45,757 nt of DNA, from NCBI GenBank assembly GCA_024643255.1, contig JAHENF010000013.1, positions 1 to 45,757 on the forward strand. Direction: 5' to 3'. Made by a program: the position numbers and the translations under genes. This stretch comes from Ilumatobacteraceae bacterium (lineage in GTDB: Bacteria; Actinomycetota; Acidimicrobiia; Acidimicrobiales; Ilumatobacteraceae). Positions 32,117-41,343 of the stretch are shown here, one piece after another (position 1 is the stretch's first letter; the number at the start of each line of letters is the position of its first letter). The notes below the pieces were generated by a model. That model saw only the letters and a list, made by a program, of their open reading frames with translations. It was not told the origin of the DNA and made no database searches.

Positions 32117-33375
32117 CCGTCGCCGACCGCCGCCGCGCAGCCCTCGAACGGCTCCACGCGCCAGACGCCGCGCCGCGTGGCGCCGTCGATCGTCGTCGCG
32201 CTGCCCTCCGCCGACCGGTGCCCCAGGTCAAACGAGCGGTGGAGCGTGCCCCGAGGGAACGCGAAACGCTCGGCCCGCCGCCGGGGACCTACTACGCCAT
32301 CGCCGGCGTGGTCACCGTGCTCGTCATGCTCGGTCTCGTCATGGTGCTGTCCGCGTCGGCGGTCACCGAGGCCAATCTCGGGCACTCGCCGTACCGCGTG
32401 TTCGGCAAGCAGGCGATGTGGGCCGCGTTCGGCCTGGTCGGCCTCGTCATGGTCGCACGCGTTCCGTACCGGTCGTGGCGACGCATGGTGATCCCGCTGG
32501 GCCTGCTCTCCGCGGCGGCGATGGCGGCGCCCTTCGCTCCGGGTATCGGCGCCAGTGTCAACGGTGCGCATTCGTGGGTGCGCGTCGGCCCGCTCAGCGT
32601 CCAGCCGTCGGAATTCCTCAAACTGGCCGTCGTGGTGCTGGCGGCCGAACTGCTGACGCGGCGCCGTGACCAGCTCACCGATCGGCGCGGGACCCTCCTG
32701 CCGATCGGGCTGCTCGCGATGTTCGGCGCCGGGCTCTGTCTCGCTCAGGGCGACCTCGGATCCGCGGTCGTGCTCGGCGCGATCGTGTTCAGTGTGGCGT
32801 GGTTCGCCGGCGTGCCGGTCACCCCGCTCGCCGTGATGGTCGTGAGTGCTGCCGGCGCAGCATTGCTGTTCGTCGTGTCGAGCCCTCGACGGCTCGATCG
32901 CTTCACCGCATTCATGAATGTGTCCGGCGAGAAGGACCACCTCGCCTACCAGACGTATCAGGGATTCCTGAGCATGGCGTCCGGTGGCATCACCGGTTCA
33001 GGAATCGGTGGCAGCAAGGGGAAGTTGGGGTACCTGCCGTACGCCCACAGCGACTTCATCTTTGCCGTGATCGCCGACGAACTCGGCATGGTGGGAACGA
33101 TCGCGGTGATCGGTGGATTCATCATGCTCGTGGGACTCGGTGTCCAGACCGCGCTGGCGACGTCTGACCGTTTCGGGATGCTGTTGGCCGGTGGATTGGC
33201 CGCGTGGTTCGGCGTGCAGGCGATCGTCAATCTCGGTGGCGTGACGGGCTTGATGCCGGTGACCGGTCTGACGCTGCCGTTCTTCTCGGCCGGCGGAAGC
33301 TCATTGTTCGTCAGCATGATCGCGGCCGGCCTGCTGCTGAGCGTGGCGCGACGCGTCAATTCCACCCCCGCATGA
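32101..33375 (+). CDS. ftsW: Lipid II polymerase FtsW (SEDS family)
   Basis: FtsW is the septal peptidoglycan glycosyltransferase that works with FtsI. The 424-residue protein has an Arg-rich cytoplasmic tail of about 60 residues and roughly ten transmembrane helices. SEDS motifs are present: NGAHSWVRVGPLSVQPSEF, QGDLGSAVV with the catalytic-type Asp, YQGFLSMASGGITGSGIG, YLPYAHSDFIFAVIADELG, and LPFFSAGGSSL near the end. The start at 32101 lies inside the end of murD (16-nt overlap). It overlaps murG by 4 nt. Confidence 0.95.
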   Translation: MSSTLTVADRRRAALERLHAPDAAPRGAVDRRRAALRRPVPQVKRAVERAPRERETLGPPPGTYYAIAGVVTVLVMLGLVMVLSASAVTEANLGHSPYRVFGKQAMWAAFGLVGLVMVARVPYRSWRRMVIPLGLLSAAAMAAPFAPGIGASVNGAHSWVRVGPLSVQPSEFLKLAVVVLAAELLTRRRDQLTDRRGTLLPIGLLAMFGAGLCLAQGDLGSAVVLGAIVFSVAWFAGVPVTPLAVMVVSAAGAALLFVVSSPRRLDRFTAFMNVSGEKDHLAYQTYQGFLSMASGGITGSGIGGSKGKLGYLPYAHSDFIFAVIADELGMVGTIAVIGGFIMLVGLGVQTALATSDRFGMLLAGGLAAWFGVQAIVNLGGVTGLMPVTGLTLPFFSAGGSSLFVSMIAAGLLLSVARRVNSTPA

Positions 33376-34490
33376 GCGCTGAGACGTTCGCGGTCGTCAC
33401 CGGCGGCGGCACCTCGGGTCATGTGCTCCCGGCCCTCGCCGTCGCCGACGCCCTCGTCGCCGCCGGCCATGGCGCGACCAGCATCCGATACGTTGGCGCC
33501 CAGCGCGGGATCGAGACCAGGTTGCTTCCCGGGACGCCGTATCCACACGACTTCCTCGACGTGGTCGGGTTCCAGCGGCGCCTCACGCGGCAGAACCTCG
33601 GGTTCGTTCCGAAGATGTTCGGTGCCACACAACGGGCGACGACGATGTTGCGCCACTGGTCGCCGAAGGTGGTGGTGTCGGTCGGCGGGTATGCGAGCAT
33701 GCCCGCGGTCTTCGCTGCGCGTCGACTCGGGATTCCGGTGGTCGTCGTGTCGTACGACCGGACTCCCGGCAGAGCGAGCCGACTCGCCGCGCGCCGCGCG
33801 GCGGCATGTGCCGTCGCCTTCGAGAACTCTCCGCTCCCACATGCAGAGTTGACGGGCGCACCGGTGCGCCGCGCCATTCTCGATGTCGACCGCTCGCCGG
33901 CGCAGCGCCAGGCGGCGCGCGTCGCGCTCGGAGTGCCCGACGACAGGTTTCTGATCGCGGTCATGGGAGGATCCCTCGGATCGGGCGTGTTGAACACCGC
34001 GATCGCCGGCTACGTCCGCGATCATGCCTCCGATGAGTCACTCGCGGTCCGTCAGGTGGCCGGCGAGCGCTTCGCCGACGAGATCGAGGAGGTCGCCCCG
34101 GGCGGTGGCGGGGTGTTGCACCAGGTGATCGGCTACGAGGCCGACATGCCGGCGGTGTACGCCGCATGCGACCTGATCATCGGCCGTGGGGGAGCGAGCA
34201 CCGTGCACGAGGTGGCCGTCACCGGCACGCCGGCGATCCTGGTGCCCTGGGCGGCGTCGGCCGACGATCACCAGACCGACAACGTTCGCTGGCTCAGCGA
34301 GGTCGGCGGTGCCGTCATGCTCGGCGAGCACGACCTCGACCGGCTCGGCAGCGAGATCGACGCACTCCGAGCGGATCCCGCGCTGGGAGCCGACCTCTCG
34401 GTCGCAGCCCGTCAACGCGGTGAGGTCAGTCGATCCGGTGCCTTGGCCAGACTGATCGAACGCGTCGCCGTAACATCTGACGAATCGTGA
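33372..34490 (+). CDS. murG: Lipid II synthase MurG
   Basis: MurG adds GlcNAc to lipid I at the inner face of the membrane. The ATG at 33372 gives 372 residues. It has the N-terminal glycine loop VTGGGTSGHVLPALAVADAL, VSVGGYASMPA, the C-domain GGSLGSGVLN, RGGASTVHEVAV and ADDHQTDNVRW. It overlaps ftsW in the form ATGA and murC by 4 nt. An acceptor-side motif usually GGFPS is VGGYAS here. Confidence 0.94.
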   Translation: MSAETFAVVTGGGTSGHVLPALAVADALVAAGHGATSIRYVGAQRGIETRLLPGTPYPHDFLDVVGFQRRLTRQNLGFVPKMFGATQRATTMLRHWSPKVVVSVGGYASMPAVFAARRLGIPVVVVSYDRTPGRASRLAARRAAACAVAFENSPLPHAELTGAPVRRAILDVDRSPAQRQAARVALGVPDDRFLIAVMGGSLGSGVLNTAIAGYVRDHASDESLAVRQVAGERFADEIEEVAPGGGGVLHQVIGYEADMPAVYAACDLIIGRGGASTVHEVAVTGTPAILVPWAASADDHQTDNVRWLSEVGGAVMLGEHDLDRLGSEIDALRADPALGADLSVAARQRGEVSRSGALARLIERVAVTSDES

Positions 34491-35992
34491 CGCCCCTCGT
34501 TCCCGTCTCTCGTGATGCTGCCGCGCCGCCGGACCCGGCGCGAGCCGACGCGGTTGCTCGGCTGATGTCCAGCGCACCACCGATCGTGACGCCCCCGCAG
34601 CCTCCCCTCGATCTTTCGATCCCACATCGTCTCCACGTGGTCGGCGTCGGTGGTCCGGGCATGAGTGCAGTCGCCATCGCCCTCGCAGAGATGGGGCACC
34701 GTGTGTCGGGCTCCGACCTCCGCGACCACCCCGTCCTCGAACGGGTGCGTGCCGCCCAGGTCGATGTTCGCATCGGCCACGACCGCACGCTCGTCCACGG
34801 CGTCGACGCGGTGACCGCCTCGACGGCGATCCCCGCACGCAACATCGAACTCGACGAGGCTCGACTGACCGGCGTCGACGTGCTCACCCGAGCGGGCATG
34901 CTGGCGTCGATCTGCGCCCAGGCCGACTCGGTTGCGGTGGCCGGCACCCATGGGAAGACGACGACGACGTCGATGTTGATGTTGGTGCTCGCCCAGGCCG
35001 GCCTCCGGCCGAGCTTCATCGTCGGTGGCGACGTGACCGATGTCGGCACCGGCGCACAGTGGACTGCGGGGCGCTGGCTCGTGGTCGAGGCCGACGAGAG
35101 CGACGGCACACATCTCGAACTGCCGTTGTACGGCACGGTGCTCACGAACGTCGAGGTCGACCACCTCGATCACTACGGCTCGTTCGACGGGATCATCGCT
35201 GGGTTCGACCGGTACCTCGCGCAGATCGATGGTCCGAAGGTGGTGTGCGGTGACGACCCGGTGTGCGTCGCGCTCGCCGCCCGGCACGGCGGCCTGACGT
35301 ACGGATTGTCCGAGCAGTGCGATGTACGGGCGGTCGACATCGTGCCGACGACAGGGGCGTTCACCTTCGGTGTCGAGCATCGTGGGGTCGACGGAGTGCA
35401 TCGGCGAATCGGCGAGATCTCGCTTCCGCTGCGGGGTCGCCACAATGTCGCCAACGCGACCGGTGTCGTCGCGATGGCGATGGAACTGGGTGTCGAGTTC
35501 GATGACATCCGCTCCGCGCTGAGTCGCTTCGGCGGTGTCGCTCGGCGCTTCGACATCCGCGGCGTCGATGCCGACGCGACATTCGTCGACGACTACGCAC
35601 ACCTGCCGACCGAAATCGCCGCCGTGCTCGCCGCGGCGCGAGGCAGTGGCGATGGATGGGACCGTCTCGTGGCGGTCTTCCAGCCCAATCGGTACAACCG
35701 AATCGCAGAGATGTGGCACGAGTACGCCGATGCGTTCACCGACGCGGACCTCGTCGTGCTGACCGACGTCTACGCATCCGGAACGGTGCCGATTCCGGGC
35801 GTGACGGGCAAGCTGATCGTGAACGCCGTGACCGAAGCGCACCCGGAACAGCGCGTCGTGTGGTTGCCGCGCCGCGACGATCTCGTGTCGTTCCTCGCCA
35901 CTGAGGTGCGCGATGGCGACGTCTGCATCTCGATGGGATGCGGTGACATCGCCACACTGCCGGGCGAGGTGCTCGATGCGCGGCGCAGATGA
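34487..35992 (+). CDS. murC: UDP-MurNAc:L-alanine ligase MurC
   Basis: MurC adds L-Ala to UDP-MurNAc. The 501-residue protein has an extra N-terminal stretch of about 45 Pro/Ala-rich residues before the family-typical HRLHVVGVGGPGMSAVA. The P-loop VAGTHGKTTTTSML, the EADESDGTHLELP metal region, NVEVDHLDHYG and FQPNRYNRIAEM follow. A later start, for instance the ATG at 34565 (residue 27), would remove part of the extension. It overlaps murG by 4 nt and murB by 17 nt. Confidence 0.94.
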   Translation: MTPLVPVSRDAAAPPDPARADAVARLMSSAPPIVTPPQPPLDLSIPHRLHVVGVGGPGMSAVAIALAEMGHRVSGSDLRDHPVLERVRAAQVDVRIGHDRTLVHGVDAVTASTAIPARNIELDEARLTGVDVLTRAGMLASICAQADSVAVAGTHGKTTTTSMLMLVLAQAGLRPSFIVGGDVTDVGTGAQWTAGRWLVVEADESDGTHLELPLYGTVLTNVEVDHLDHYGSFDGIIAGFDRYLAQIDGPKVVCGDDPVCVALAARHGGLTYGLSEQCDVRAVDIVPTTGAFTFGVEHRGVDGVHRRIGEISLPLRGRHNVANATGVVAMAMELGVEFDDIRSALSRFGGVARRFDIRGVDADATFVDDYAHLPTEIAAVLAAARGSGDGWDRLVAVFQPNRYNRIAEMWHEYADAFTDADLVVLTDVYASGTVPIPGVTGKLIVNAVTEAHPEQRVVWLPRRDDLVSFLATEVRDGDVCISMGCGDIATLPGEVLDARRR

Positions 35993-36935
35993 CACCGAGG
36001 AACACCGCGATGCGGTGGCCGTGGCGCTCGACGTGCTCGGTGAGCTGGCAGAGCGTGACGTTGCGCTCGGCCCGCTGACCACCTACCGCGTGGGTGGGCC
36101 GGCGGCGGTCTTCGTGATGGCGCGTACACCCAGCGACCTGGTCTGCGTCGGAGCTGCCGCTCGGGCGTCAGGCCTCGCGGTGCTTCCGATCGGTCGTGGA
36201 TCCAACATGTTGATCGCCGACTCGGGGTTCGGCGGGATCGCAGTGTCGCTGGTCGAGATGGCCGACACGCTCGACATCGACACCGTGGATGCGGTCGTCA
36301 CCGTCTCGGCGGGGGTTTCCCTGCCGGTGGTCGCACGCAGAACGGCGGCCGCAGGGCTCACCGGCTTCGAGTGGGCGGTGGGTGTCCCGGGCTCGATCGG
36401 CGGCGCCGTGAGGATGAACGCCGGCGGCCACGGCTCGGACATGGCCGGATCGCTGATCGACGTCACCGTCGTCGATCTCGCCGCGACGTCAGTGGTCGAG
36501 CAGACGATGTCGGCCGCTGAGGTCGGCCTCGGTTTCCGCCAGAGCGATCTGTCGGCGTCAACGGTGGTCGTCGAGGCGCGACTCCAACTGGCCGTGGGTG
36601 ATCGGGCCGAATCGGAACATACGATCTCCGAGATCGTCGCCTGGCGGCGGGCCAACCAGCCCGGTGGGCAGAACGCCGGCTCGGTCTTCGTCAATCCGGT
36701 CCCCGGCGAGGTGAGCGCCGGAGCGCTGATCGACGCTGCCGGGCTGCGAGGGCTGCGGCTCGGATCGGCGCACGTCTCGGAGAAGCATGCGAATTTCATC
36801 CAGGCCGACGACGACGGCACCGCCGACGACGTACGTGCCTTGATGGAGGTCGTGCGCGAGCGCGTGGAGGCCACGAGCGGCTACGCGTTGCGCAGCGAGA
36901 TCCGACTCGTCGGATTCGACGATCGGGGTCGATGA
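35976..36935 (+). CDS. murB: UDP-N-acetylenolpyruvoylglucosamine reductase MurB
   Basis: MurB reduces UDP-GlcNAc-enolpyruvate to UDP-MurNAc with NADPH and FAD. The ATG at 35976 gives 319 residues. The FAD domain shows LTTYRVGGPA, LPIGRGSNMLIADSGFGG, and GVPGSIGGAVRMNAG. The C-terminal domain has PGGQNAGSVFVNP with the catalytic Ser, and KHANFI. This looks like the type II MurB, which lacks the extra loop of the E. coli enzyme. It overlaps murC by 17 nt, and the next GTG starts 1 nt after its stop. Confidence 0.94.
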   Translation: MRGADDTEEHRDAVAVALDVLGELAERDVALGPLTTYRVGGPAAVFVMARTPSDLVCVGAAARASGLAVLPIGRGSNMLIADSGFGGIAVSLVEMADTLDIDTVDAVVTVSAGVSLPVVARRTAAAGLTGFEWAVGVPGSIGGAVRMNAGGHGSDMAGSLIDVTVVDLAATSVVEQTMSAAEVGLGFRQSDLSASTVVVEARLQLAVGDRAESEHTISEIVAWRRANQPGGQNAGSVFVNPVPGEVSAGALIDAAGLRGLRLGSAHVSEKHANFIQADDDGTADDVRALMEVVRERVEATSGYALRSEIRLVGFDDRGR

Positions 36936-36936
36936 G

Positions 36937-38040
36937 GTGCGCTGGCGACGTCGAGCGTCCCGCGACGCATCTCCGGAGTCGAACGACGAGCCGCACGCGG
37001 CAGGTGGCGAGCAGCCCGGACTGCCCGATCAGCCCGACGTGGTGATCCTCGACGAGCTGTCGCGGGTGTTCGGCGAGACCGATCCTGAGCCCGGGCAGGC
37101 CGAGTCGCCGCCGGCTCCCGGGCGTTCGATCATCTCGATCGGCGCCGACGACGATCTTCCCGACGCGGTCTATCTCGACGAGGAGGTCGACGACGCGTCC
37201 GTGAGTGCCCCGGTGTTCATCGACGACGACGGCAGCAGCGATGCGATCATGCCGAAGGACGCCACGTCGCGGGGGATCGAACCGCGGCTGCGGCAACGCC
37301 GAATCGGTGTTCGGCGAGCGGCGAGTCGCAAACGGCTCTGGTGGGCACTGCTGGCGGGCGTGGTGGTGATCATCGCCGTCGGGGTACTCGCACTGCTCGG
37401 CTCGTCGTGGTTCGCCGTCGACACCGTCTCCGTCACGGGCAACGTCTACACCGATGCAGACCAGCTCGCCGCCGTGGTCGACGACCTGCGCGGCACCCCG
37501 GTCCTGCTCGTCGACACGACGCAGTTCGAACAACAGCTCGAGGCGATCCCGTGGGTCGAGGACGCCCGCGTGACGACGCGGTTCCCGGATTCCGCCTCGA
37601 TCGAGATCCGCGAACGGACGCCCGTCGCGTCGATGCTCGGCGAGGACACGCGCTCGCGCGTGCTCGACGCCGATGGCCGAGTGCTCGCCGTGATCGACGG
37701 CCAGCCCGTTGCGCTGGTGTGGATCAGCGGCGAAGGAACGCTCGACCTCGGCCCCGGCGACTTCGCTCCGATCGGGTACACGTCGGCCGCTTCTCTGGTG
37801 ACGAAGCTCACGCCGACGATTCGCGGCCGCGTGGAGTCCCTCATCGTCACGCCGGACGGATCGGACCTCGTCCTGATGCTCACCAGCCCGAGCGGCCCGA
37901 TCGAAGTGCGGTTCGGATCGGCGATCGGCGACAACGCCCAGATCGAGAAGCTCGTCCGTCTCGAGCGCAAGCTGGCCGACGTCGGCGAGGACCCAGTTTC
38001 GGTCATCGACGTGTCAACGTCCGAGGTCACCGTACGATGA
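36937..38040 (+). CDS. ftsQ: FtsQ/DivIB-type division protein
   Basis: The 367-residue bitopic protein has a long acidic cytoplasmic region (about residues 1-130, rich in Asp, Glu and Pro), a basic stop-transfer stretch, one transmembrane helix (about 134-154), then a POTRA domain (SWFAVDTVSVTGNVYTDADQL) and the FtsQ beta domain (IPWVEDARVTTRFPDSASIEIRER). The cytoplasmic tail is far longer than in E. coli FtsQ. It organises the FtsQLB complex at the septum. GTG at 36937 is 1 nt after murB, and it is the last gene of the coupled string. Confidence 0.92.
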   Translation: MRWRRRASRDASPESNDEPHAAGGEQPGLPDQPDVVILDELSRVFGETDPEPGQAESPPAPGRSIISIGADDDLPDAVYLDEEVDDASVSAPVFIDDDGSSDAIMPKDATSRGIEPRLRQRRIGVRRAASRKRLWWALLAGVVVIIAVGVLALLGSSWFAVDTVSVTGNVYTDADQLAAVVDDLRGTPVLLVDTTQFEQQLEAIPWVEDARVTTRFPDSASIEIRERTPVASMLGEDTRSRVLDADGRVLAVIDGQPVALVWISGEGTLDLGPGDFAPIGYTSAASLVTKLTPTIRGRVESLIVTPDGSDLVLMLTSPSGPIEVRFGSAIGDNAQIEKLVRLERKLADVGEDPVSVIDVSTSEVTVR

Positions 38041-38096
38041 GGTCCCCAACGACCGTCCCAGTTCTCCGAGCGCGGACCTGGCAGGATGTGCGGACG

Positions 38097-38102
38097 TACA
38101 AT
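38097..38102 (+). promoter_or_regulatory. TACAAT -10-like box upstream of ftsZ
   Basis: In the 123-nt gap after ftsQ, TACAAT is a near-consensus -10; I see no good TTGACA at 17 nt before it. Transcription would start near 38109, giving a leader of about 55 nt, so ftsZ probably has its own promoter beside read-through. Confidence 0.45.
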
Positions 38103-38150
38103 CCAGCGCTCGCTCGTCTGAAACGAATCGATGCATGAACCAGAACCAAT

Positions 38151-38155
38151 GGAGG
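38151..38155 (+). promoter_or_regulatory. Ribosome binding site of ftsZ (GGAGG)
   Basis: GGAGG lies 8 nt before the ATG at 38164, which selects that start over the in-frame ATGs at 38131 and 38149. Confidence 0.75.
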
Positions 38156-38163
38156 ATCAGCTG

Positions 38164-39270
38164 ATGGTCGGCGCTCCGCAGAACTATCTTGCCGTGATCA
38201 AGGTCATCGGAGTCGGAGGCGGCGGTGTCAACGCTGTCAACCGCATGATCGATGCCGGACTCAAGGGCGTCGAATTCATCGCGGTCAACACCGATGCGCA
38301 GGCATTGCTGATGAGCGACGCCGACGTCAAGCTCGACATCGGACGTGATCTCACGCGCGGCCTGGGTGCCGGCAGCGACCCCGAGGTGGGTCGGTCCGCC
38401 GCCGAGGCGCACCACGACGAGATCGAGGAGATGGTCCGCGGGGCCGACATGGTCTTCATCACCGCCGGCGAGGGAGGGGGTACCGGTACCGGTGCCGCTC
38501 CCGTCATCGCAGAGGTCGCCCGTGAGGCGGGCGCGCTCACGATCGGCGTCGTGACGAGGCCGTTCTCGTTCGAGGGCCGCCGCCGAGCGGTCCAGGCCGA
38601 CAACGGTGTGCAGAAGCTCAAGGAGAAGGTCGACACGCTGATCGTCATTCCGAACGATCGACTGCTCACCGTCGCCAACGACAAGACCAGCGTCCTCAAC
38701 GCCTTCAAGATGGCCGATGAGGTGCTGCTGCAGGGCGTATCAGGTATCACCGGTCTGATCACGACACCTGGCCTCATCAACACCGACTTCGCGGACGTGA
38801 AGATGGTCTTGTCGAACGCCGGCTCGGCACTCATGGGAATCGGTCAGGCGAGCGGCGACGAGCGTGCGGTGTCCGCGGCGAAGGCCGCGATCTCCAGCCC
38901 ACTGCTCGAGTCGGCCATCGACGGCGCTCGCGGTGTCCTGCTCAACATCACCGGTCCGTCGGGTATGGGCCTGTTCGAGATGAACGCGGCCGCGGAGATC
39001 ATCCACGGCGTCGCTCATCAGGATGCGAACATCATCTTCGGCACGGTCATCGACGACGAGATGGGCGACGAGGTCCGGATCACGGTCATCGCGGCTGGTT
39101 TCGACCGGCTCGACGACGCCGGTTCCGGTCGTCCGAGCGCAGTCGGCGACCTGTCGCCGCGTACGTCGCCGACACGCATCACCGAGTTGTTCGGCAGCGA
39201 TGACGAGCCGGACCCACTCGCCGACGACGATGACGGCGACGACTTCGACGTCCCCTCGTTCCTGAAGTAG
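38164..39270 (+). CDS. ftsZ: Cell division protein FtsZ
   Basis: FtsZ is the tubulin-like GTPase that forms the Z ring. The ATG at 38164 gives 368 residues beginning [16 protein letters not shown], as in actinobacterial FtsZ. The GTP-binding loop [10 protein letters not shown], the tubulin signature [10 protein letters not shown], and the T7 loop NTDFADVK are intact. The acidic linker is short and ends in the conserved tail DFDVPSFLK, which binds SepF. There is no ftsA here, in line with actinobacteria, which use SepF as the anchor. Confidence 0.97.
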   Translation: MVGAPQNYLAVIKVIGVGGGGVNAVNRMIDAGLKGVEFIAVNTDAQALLMSDADVKLDIGRDLTRGLGAGSDPEVGRSAAEAHHDEIEEMVRGADMVFITAGEGGGTGTGAAPVIAEVAREAGALTIGVVTRPFSFEGRRRAVQADNGVQKLKEKVDTLIVIPNDRLLTVANDKTSVLNAFKMADEVLLQGVSGITGLITTPGLINTDFADVKMVLSNAGSALMGIGQASGDERAVSAAKAAISSPLLESAIDGARGVLLNITGPSGMGLFEMNAAAEIIHGVAHQDANIIFGTVIDDEMGDEVRITVIAAGFDRLDDAGSGRPSAVGDLSPRTSPTRITELFGSDDEPDPLADDDDGDDFDVPSFLK

Positions 39271-39289
39271 ACGGCGGTCGCTCGGCGAC

Positions 39290-39976
39290 ATGCTCGAACT
39301 GCTCCGGCGAGACATCGGTGACCGGGTCGCCGTGGTCGCGGCGTCGGAACGTGCTGACGGCGACATCCATCCCGAGCGGGTGCCGTACGACCTGCTGGTC
39401 GAACGGCAGCGCGCGATGACGTCGAGTCGCTGGGTGATGCTCGACGAGGTGCACGGAGTCGGCCTGTATCGCTGGAGCGACCGGACACCGGCATCGGCGA
39501 TGGCTGCGGTGGGCGACGTGCTCGTCGGTGACCGCTGTTCGCCCCCGGTGGCGGTGTGGGCAGCCGACTGCGCCCCGGTGGTGCTGTTCGACGATGCGGC
39601 GGTCCCCGTGGCGTGCCATGCCGGTTGGCGCGGCCTCGCGGGCGGCGTGATCGACGTCGCCGCCCACGCGGTCACGACGCCGGTGGTCGCAGTGCTCGGC
39701 CCGTGCATTCACCCGTGTTGCTACGAGTTCGGCGAGCGTGAACTCGTCGAGGTGGCTGCGGGGGTCGGGGTGCCGGCCGACGCCATCGCCGGTACGTCGT
39801 CACGGGGAGCGCTTGCACTCGACGTGCCTGCCGCCGTCGCCGCGGCGCTCGGCCGCCATGGCATCGAGGTGGACGTGACGGGTTCGTGCACCAGCTGCGA
39901 TCCTCGCTGGTTCTCGCATCGTCGTGGCGACGTCGAACGTCACGCCGTCGTGGCGTGGAGCGAGCGGGCCCTGTGA
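39290..39976 (+). CDS. pgeF: Peptidoglycan editing factor PgeF (laccase-domain, YfiH)
   Basis: The 228-residue protein belongs to the DUF152 laccase-domain family, whose E. coli member PgeF removes wrong amino acids (L-Ser) from peptidoglycan precursors; purine nucleoside activity has also been reported for family members. Zinc ligands are visible as His in DEVHGVG, Cys in WAADCAPVVL and His in ACHAGWRGLAGG. The C-terminus has SCTSCDPRWFSHRRG, typical of the family. It lies between ftsZ and the yggS-type gene in the usual order and overlaps the latter by 4 nt. Confidence 0.9.
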   Translation: MLELLRRDIGDRVAVVAASERADGDIHPERVPYDLLVERQRAMTSSRWVMLDEVHGVGLYRWSDRTPASAMAAVGDVLVGDRCSPPVAVWAADCAPVVLFDDAAVPVACHAGWRGLAGGVIDVAAHAVTTPVVAVLGPCIHPCCYEFGERELVEVAAGVGVPADAIAGTSSRGALALDVPAAVAAALGRHGIEVDVTGSCTSCDPRWFSHRRGDVERHAVVAWSERAL

Positions 39977-40635
39977 GCGCGGACATCGATGTTGCGCGCC
40001 GACTGGACCTCGTCAGACGCGAGATCGACGCCGTCGACCGCGCGTTCGACCATCACGTGAGCATCGTCGCAGTGACGAAGGGGTTCGACGAGTGGGCGAT
40101 CGAGGCTGCGGTCGCAGCCGGATGCGACGCGATCGGCGAGAGCTACGCCCAGGATCTGCTGAGCAAGCAAGCCATCGTCGAGGGCCTCGCCCCCGAGGTG
40201 CACTTCATCGGCCGTCTGCAGACGAACAAGGTCCGCCTGATCGCGGGACTCGTCGACGTGTGGTCCAGTCTCGACCGGCCCTCGGTCGTCGACGAGGTCG
40301 CGAAGCGCGCGCCGTCGAGCCGGGTCCTGATCCAGGTCGACACGACCGGCGATCCGGCGAAGGGCGGCTGCCAGGTCCCCGACGTCGACACTCTCGTCGA
40401 ACGCGCCCGCGGTGCTGGGCTCGTCGTCGACGGGTTGATGACGGTCGGCCCGACCGGGGAACCAGCAGAAGCGGCACGCCCCGGCTTTCGGCAAGTACGG
40501 CGACTCGTCGACGAACTCGGCCTGAGTGTGTGCTCGATGGGCATGAGTGGCGACATCGCCGTGGCCGTACAGGAGGGTTCGACCGAGGTGCGTGTCGGTA
40601 CCGGTCTGTTCGGGCCGCGTCCGGCCCGGAACTGA
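39973..40635 (+). CDS. yggS: YggS-family PLP-binding protein (PLP homeostasis)
   Basis: The 220-residue protein has the fold-type III alanine-racemase-like barrel of YggS/PLPBP, with the PLP lysine in VAVTKGF, GESYAQDLLSK, FIGRLQTNKVR, and the C-terminal SMGMSGDIAVAVQEGSTEVRVGTGLFG. These proteins bind PLP without enzymatic turnover and balance PLP and amino acid pools. The GTG overlaps the pgeF stop. It is usual here between pgeF and sepF. Confidence 0.93.
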   Translation: MSADIDVARRLDLVRREIDAVDRAFDHHVSIVAVTKGFDEWAIEAAVAAGCDAIGESYAQDLLSKQAIVEGLAPEVHFIGRLQTNKVRLIAGLVDVWSSLDRPSVVDEVAKRAPSSRVLIQVDTTGDPAKGGCQVPDVDTLVERARGAGLVVDGLMTVGPTGEPAEAARPGFRQVRRLVDELGLSVCSMGMSGDIAVAVQEGSTEVRVGTGLFGPRPARN

Positions 40636-40683
40636 GCACCGGACGTCCCTGCTGCTGTCCACCGTGTGCGACGTGCGCTCGGC

Positions 40684-40704
40684 TAGCCTGCGCCACGCAG
40701 GAGG
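40684..40704 (+). promoter_or_regulatory. TAGCCT -10-like box and GGAGG site for sepF
   Basis: TAGCCT at 40684-40689 is 20 nt before the sepF ATG, and a GGAGG Shine-Dalgarno at 40700-40704 is 5 nt before it. The spacing predicts a very short leader carrying the ribosome binding site, unlike the leaderless genes elsewhere. Confidence 0.45.
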
Positions 40705-40709
40705 AATGC

Positions 40710-41327
40710 ATGTCACTCTGGAAGAAGACCATGGACTACCTGGGTCTGGGTCCCGACGATGCCTACGACGACTACGACGACTACGACGAGCCCGCGCCCG
40801 CACCGAGGCAGGGTCGTGGCCAGCGTGACGAGACGCGAGGTCCGTCGGGAGGCAGCTCCGGGAACAACAGTCGCGGCTGGGACGGCGACGCCGAGGAACC
40901 GGCCGTACGCACGGTGTCGGCTCGGCCGAGCTACCCCTCACGCGACTTCGACGCATCGCCTGCACGGCGTTCGGCGGGCAACGGTTCTGGTCGTCCTGAC
41001 GACTCCGGTGTGCAGGTCCGTCCCAACCCTTCGCAGTCTCAACCCGCCAATCTCCGCAGCGTCCCGGGAGGGTCCATGGAACCGCACACGGTTCGTCCGC
41101 GTCGATTCGACCAAGCCCAGGAGGTCGCCGACAAGTTCAAAGACGGCCAACCGGTCATCATGAACCTCGAAGGCACCGAGCGCGAGGTCGCCCGCCGACT
41201 CATCGACTTCGCGAGCGGCATCTGTTACGCGCTGGACGGCTCGATGGAGAAGGTGGCGACCGGCGTCTACCTGCTCAAGCCTCCGGCCCCGCAGCGCGCA
41301 CCGCGCTACGACGACTACGACGACTGA
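40710..41327 (+). CDS. sepF: Cell division protein SepF
   Basis: SepF anchors FtsZ to the membrane in actinobacteria. The 205-residue protein begins with the amphipathic membrane-targeting helix MSLWKKTMDYLGLG. A disordered linker of about 110 residues follows (DDYDDYDEP, Gly/Ser/Arg-rich). The C-terminal SepF domain is RRFDQAQEVADKFKDGQPVI and onwards, with YALDGSMEKVATGVYLL. The C-terminus repeats the acidic YDDYDD motif. A GGAGG site precedes the start. The gene before is the yggS type, and divIVA follows after 16 nt. Confidence 0.93.
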   Translation: MSLWKKTMDYLGLGPDDAYDDYDDYDEPAPAPRQGRGQRDETRGPSGGSSGNNSRGWDGDAEEPAVRTVSARPSYPSRDFDASPARRSAGNGSGRPDDSGVQVRPNPSQSQPANLRSVPGGSMEPHTVRPRRFDQAQEVADKFKDGQPVIMNLEGTEREVARRLIDFASGICYALDGSMEKVATGVYLLKPPAPQRAPRYDDYDD

Positions 41328-41343
41328 ATCGAAGGAGCACACC

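Noticed and set aside
38131-38163. Earlier ftsZ starts at 38131 or 38149
   Set aside because: GGAGG lies 8 nt before the ATG at 38164, and the protein from there begins like other FtsZ proteins.
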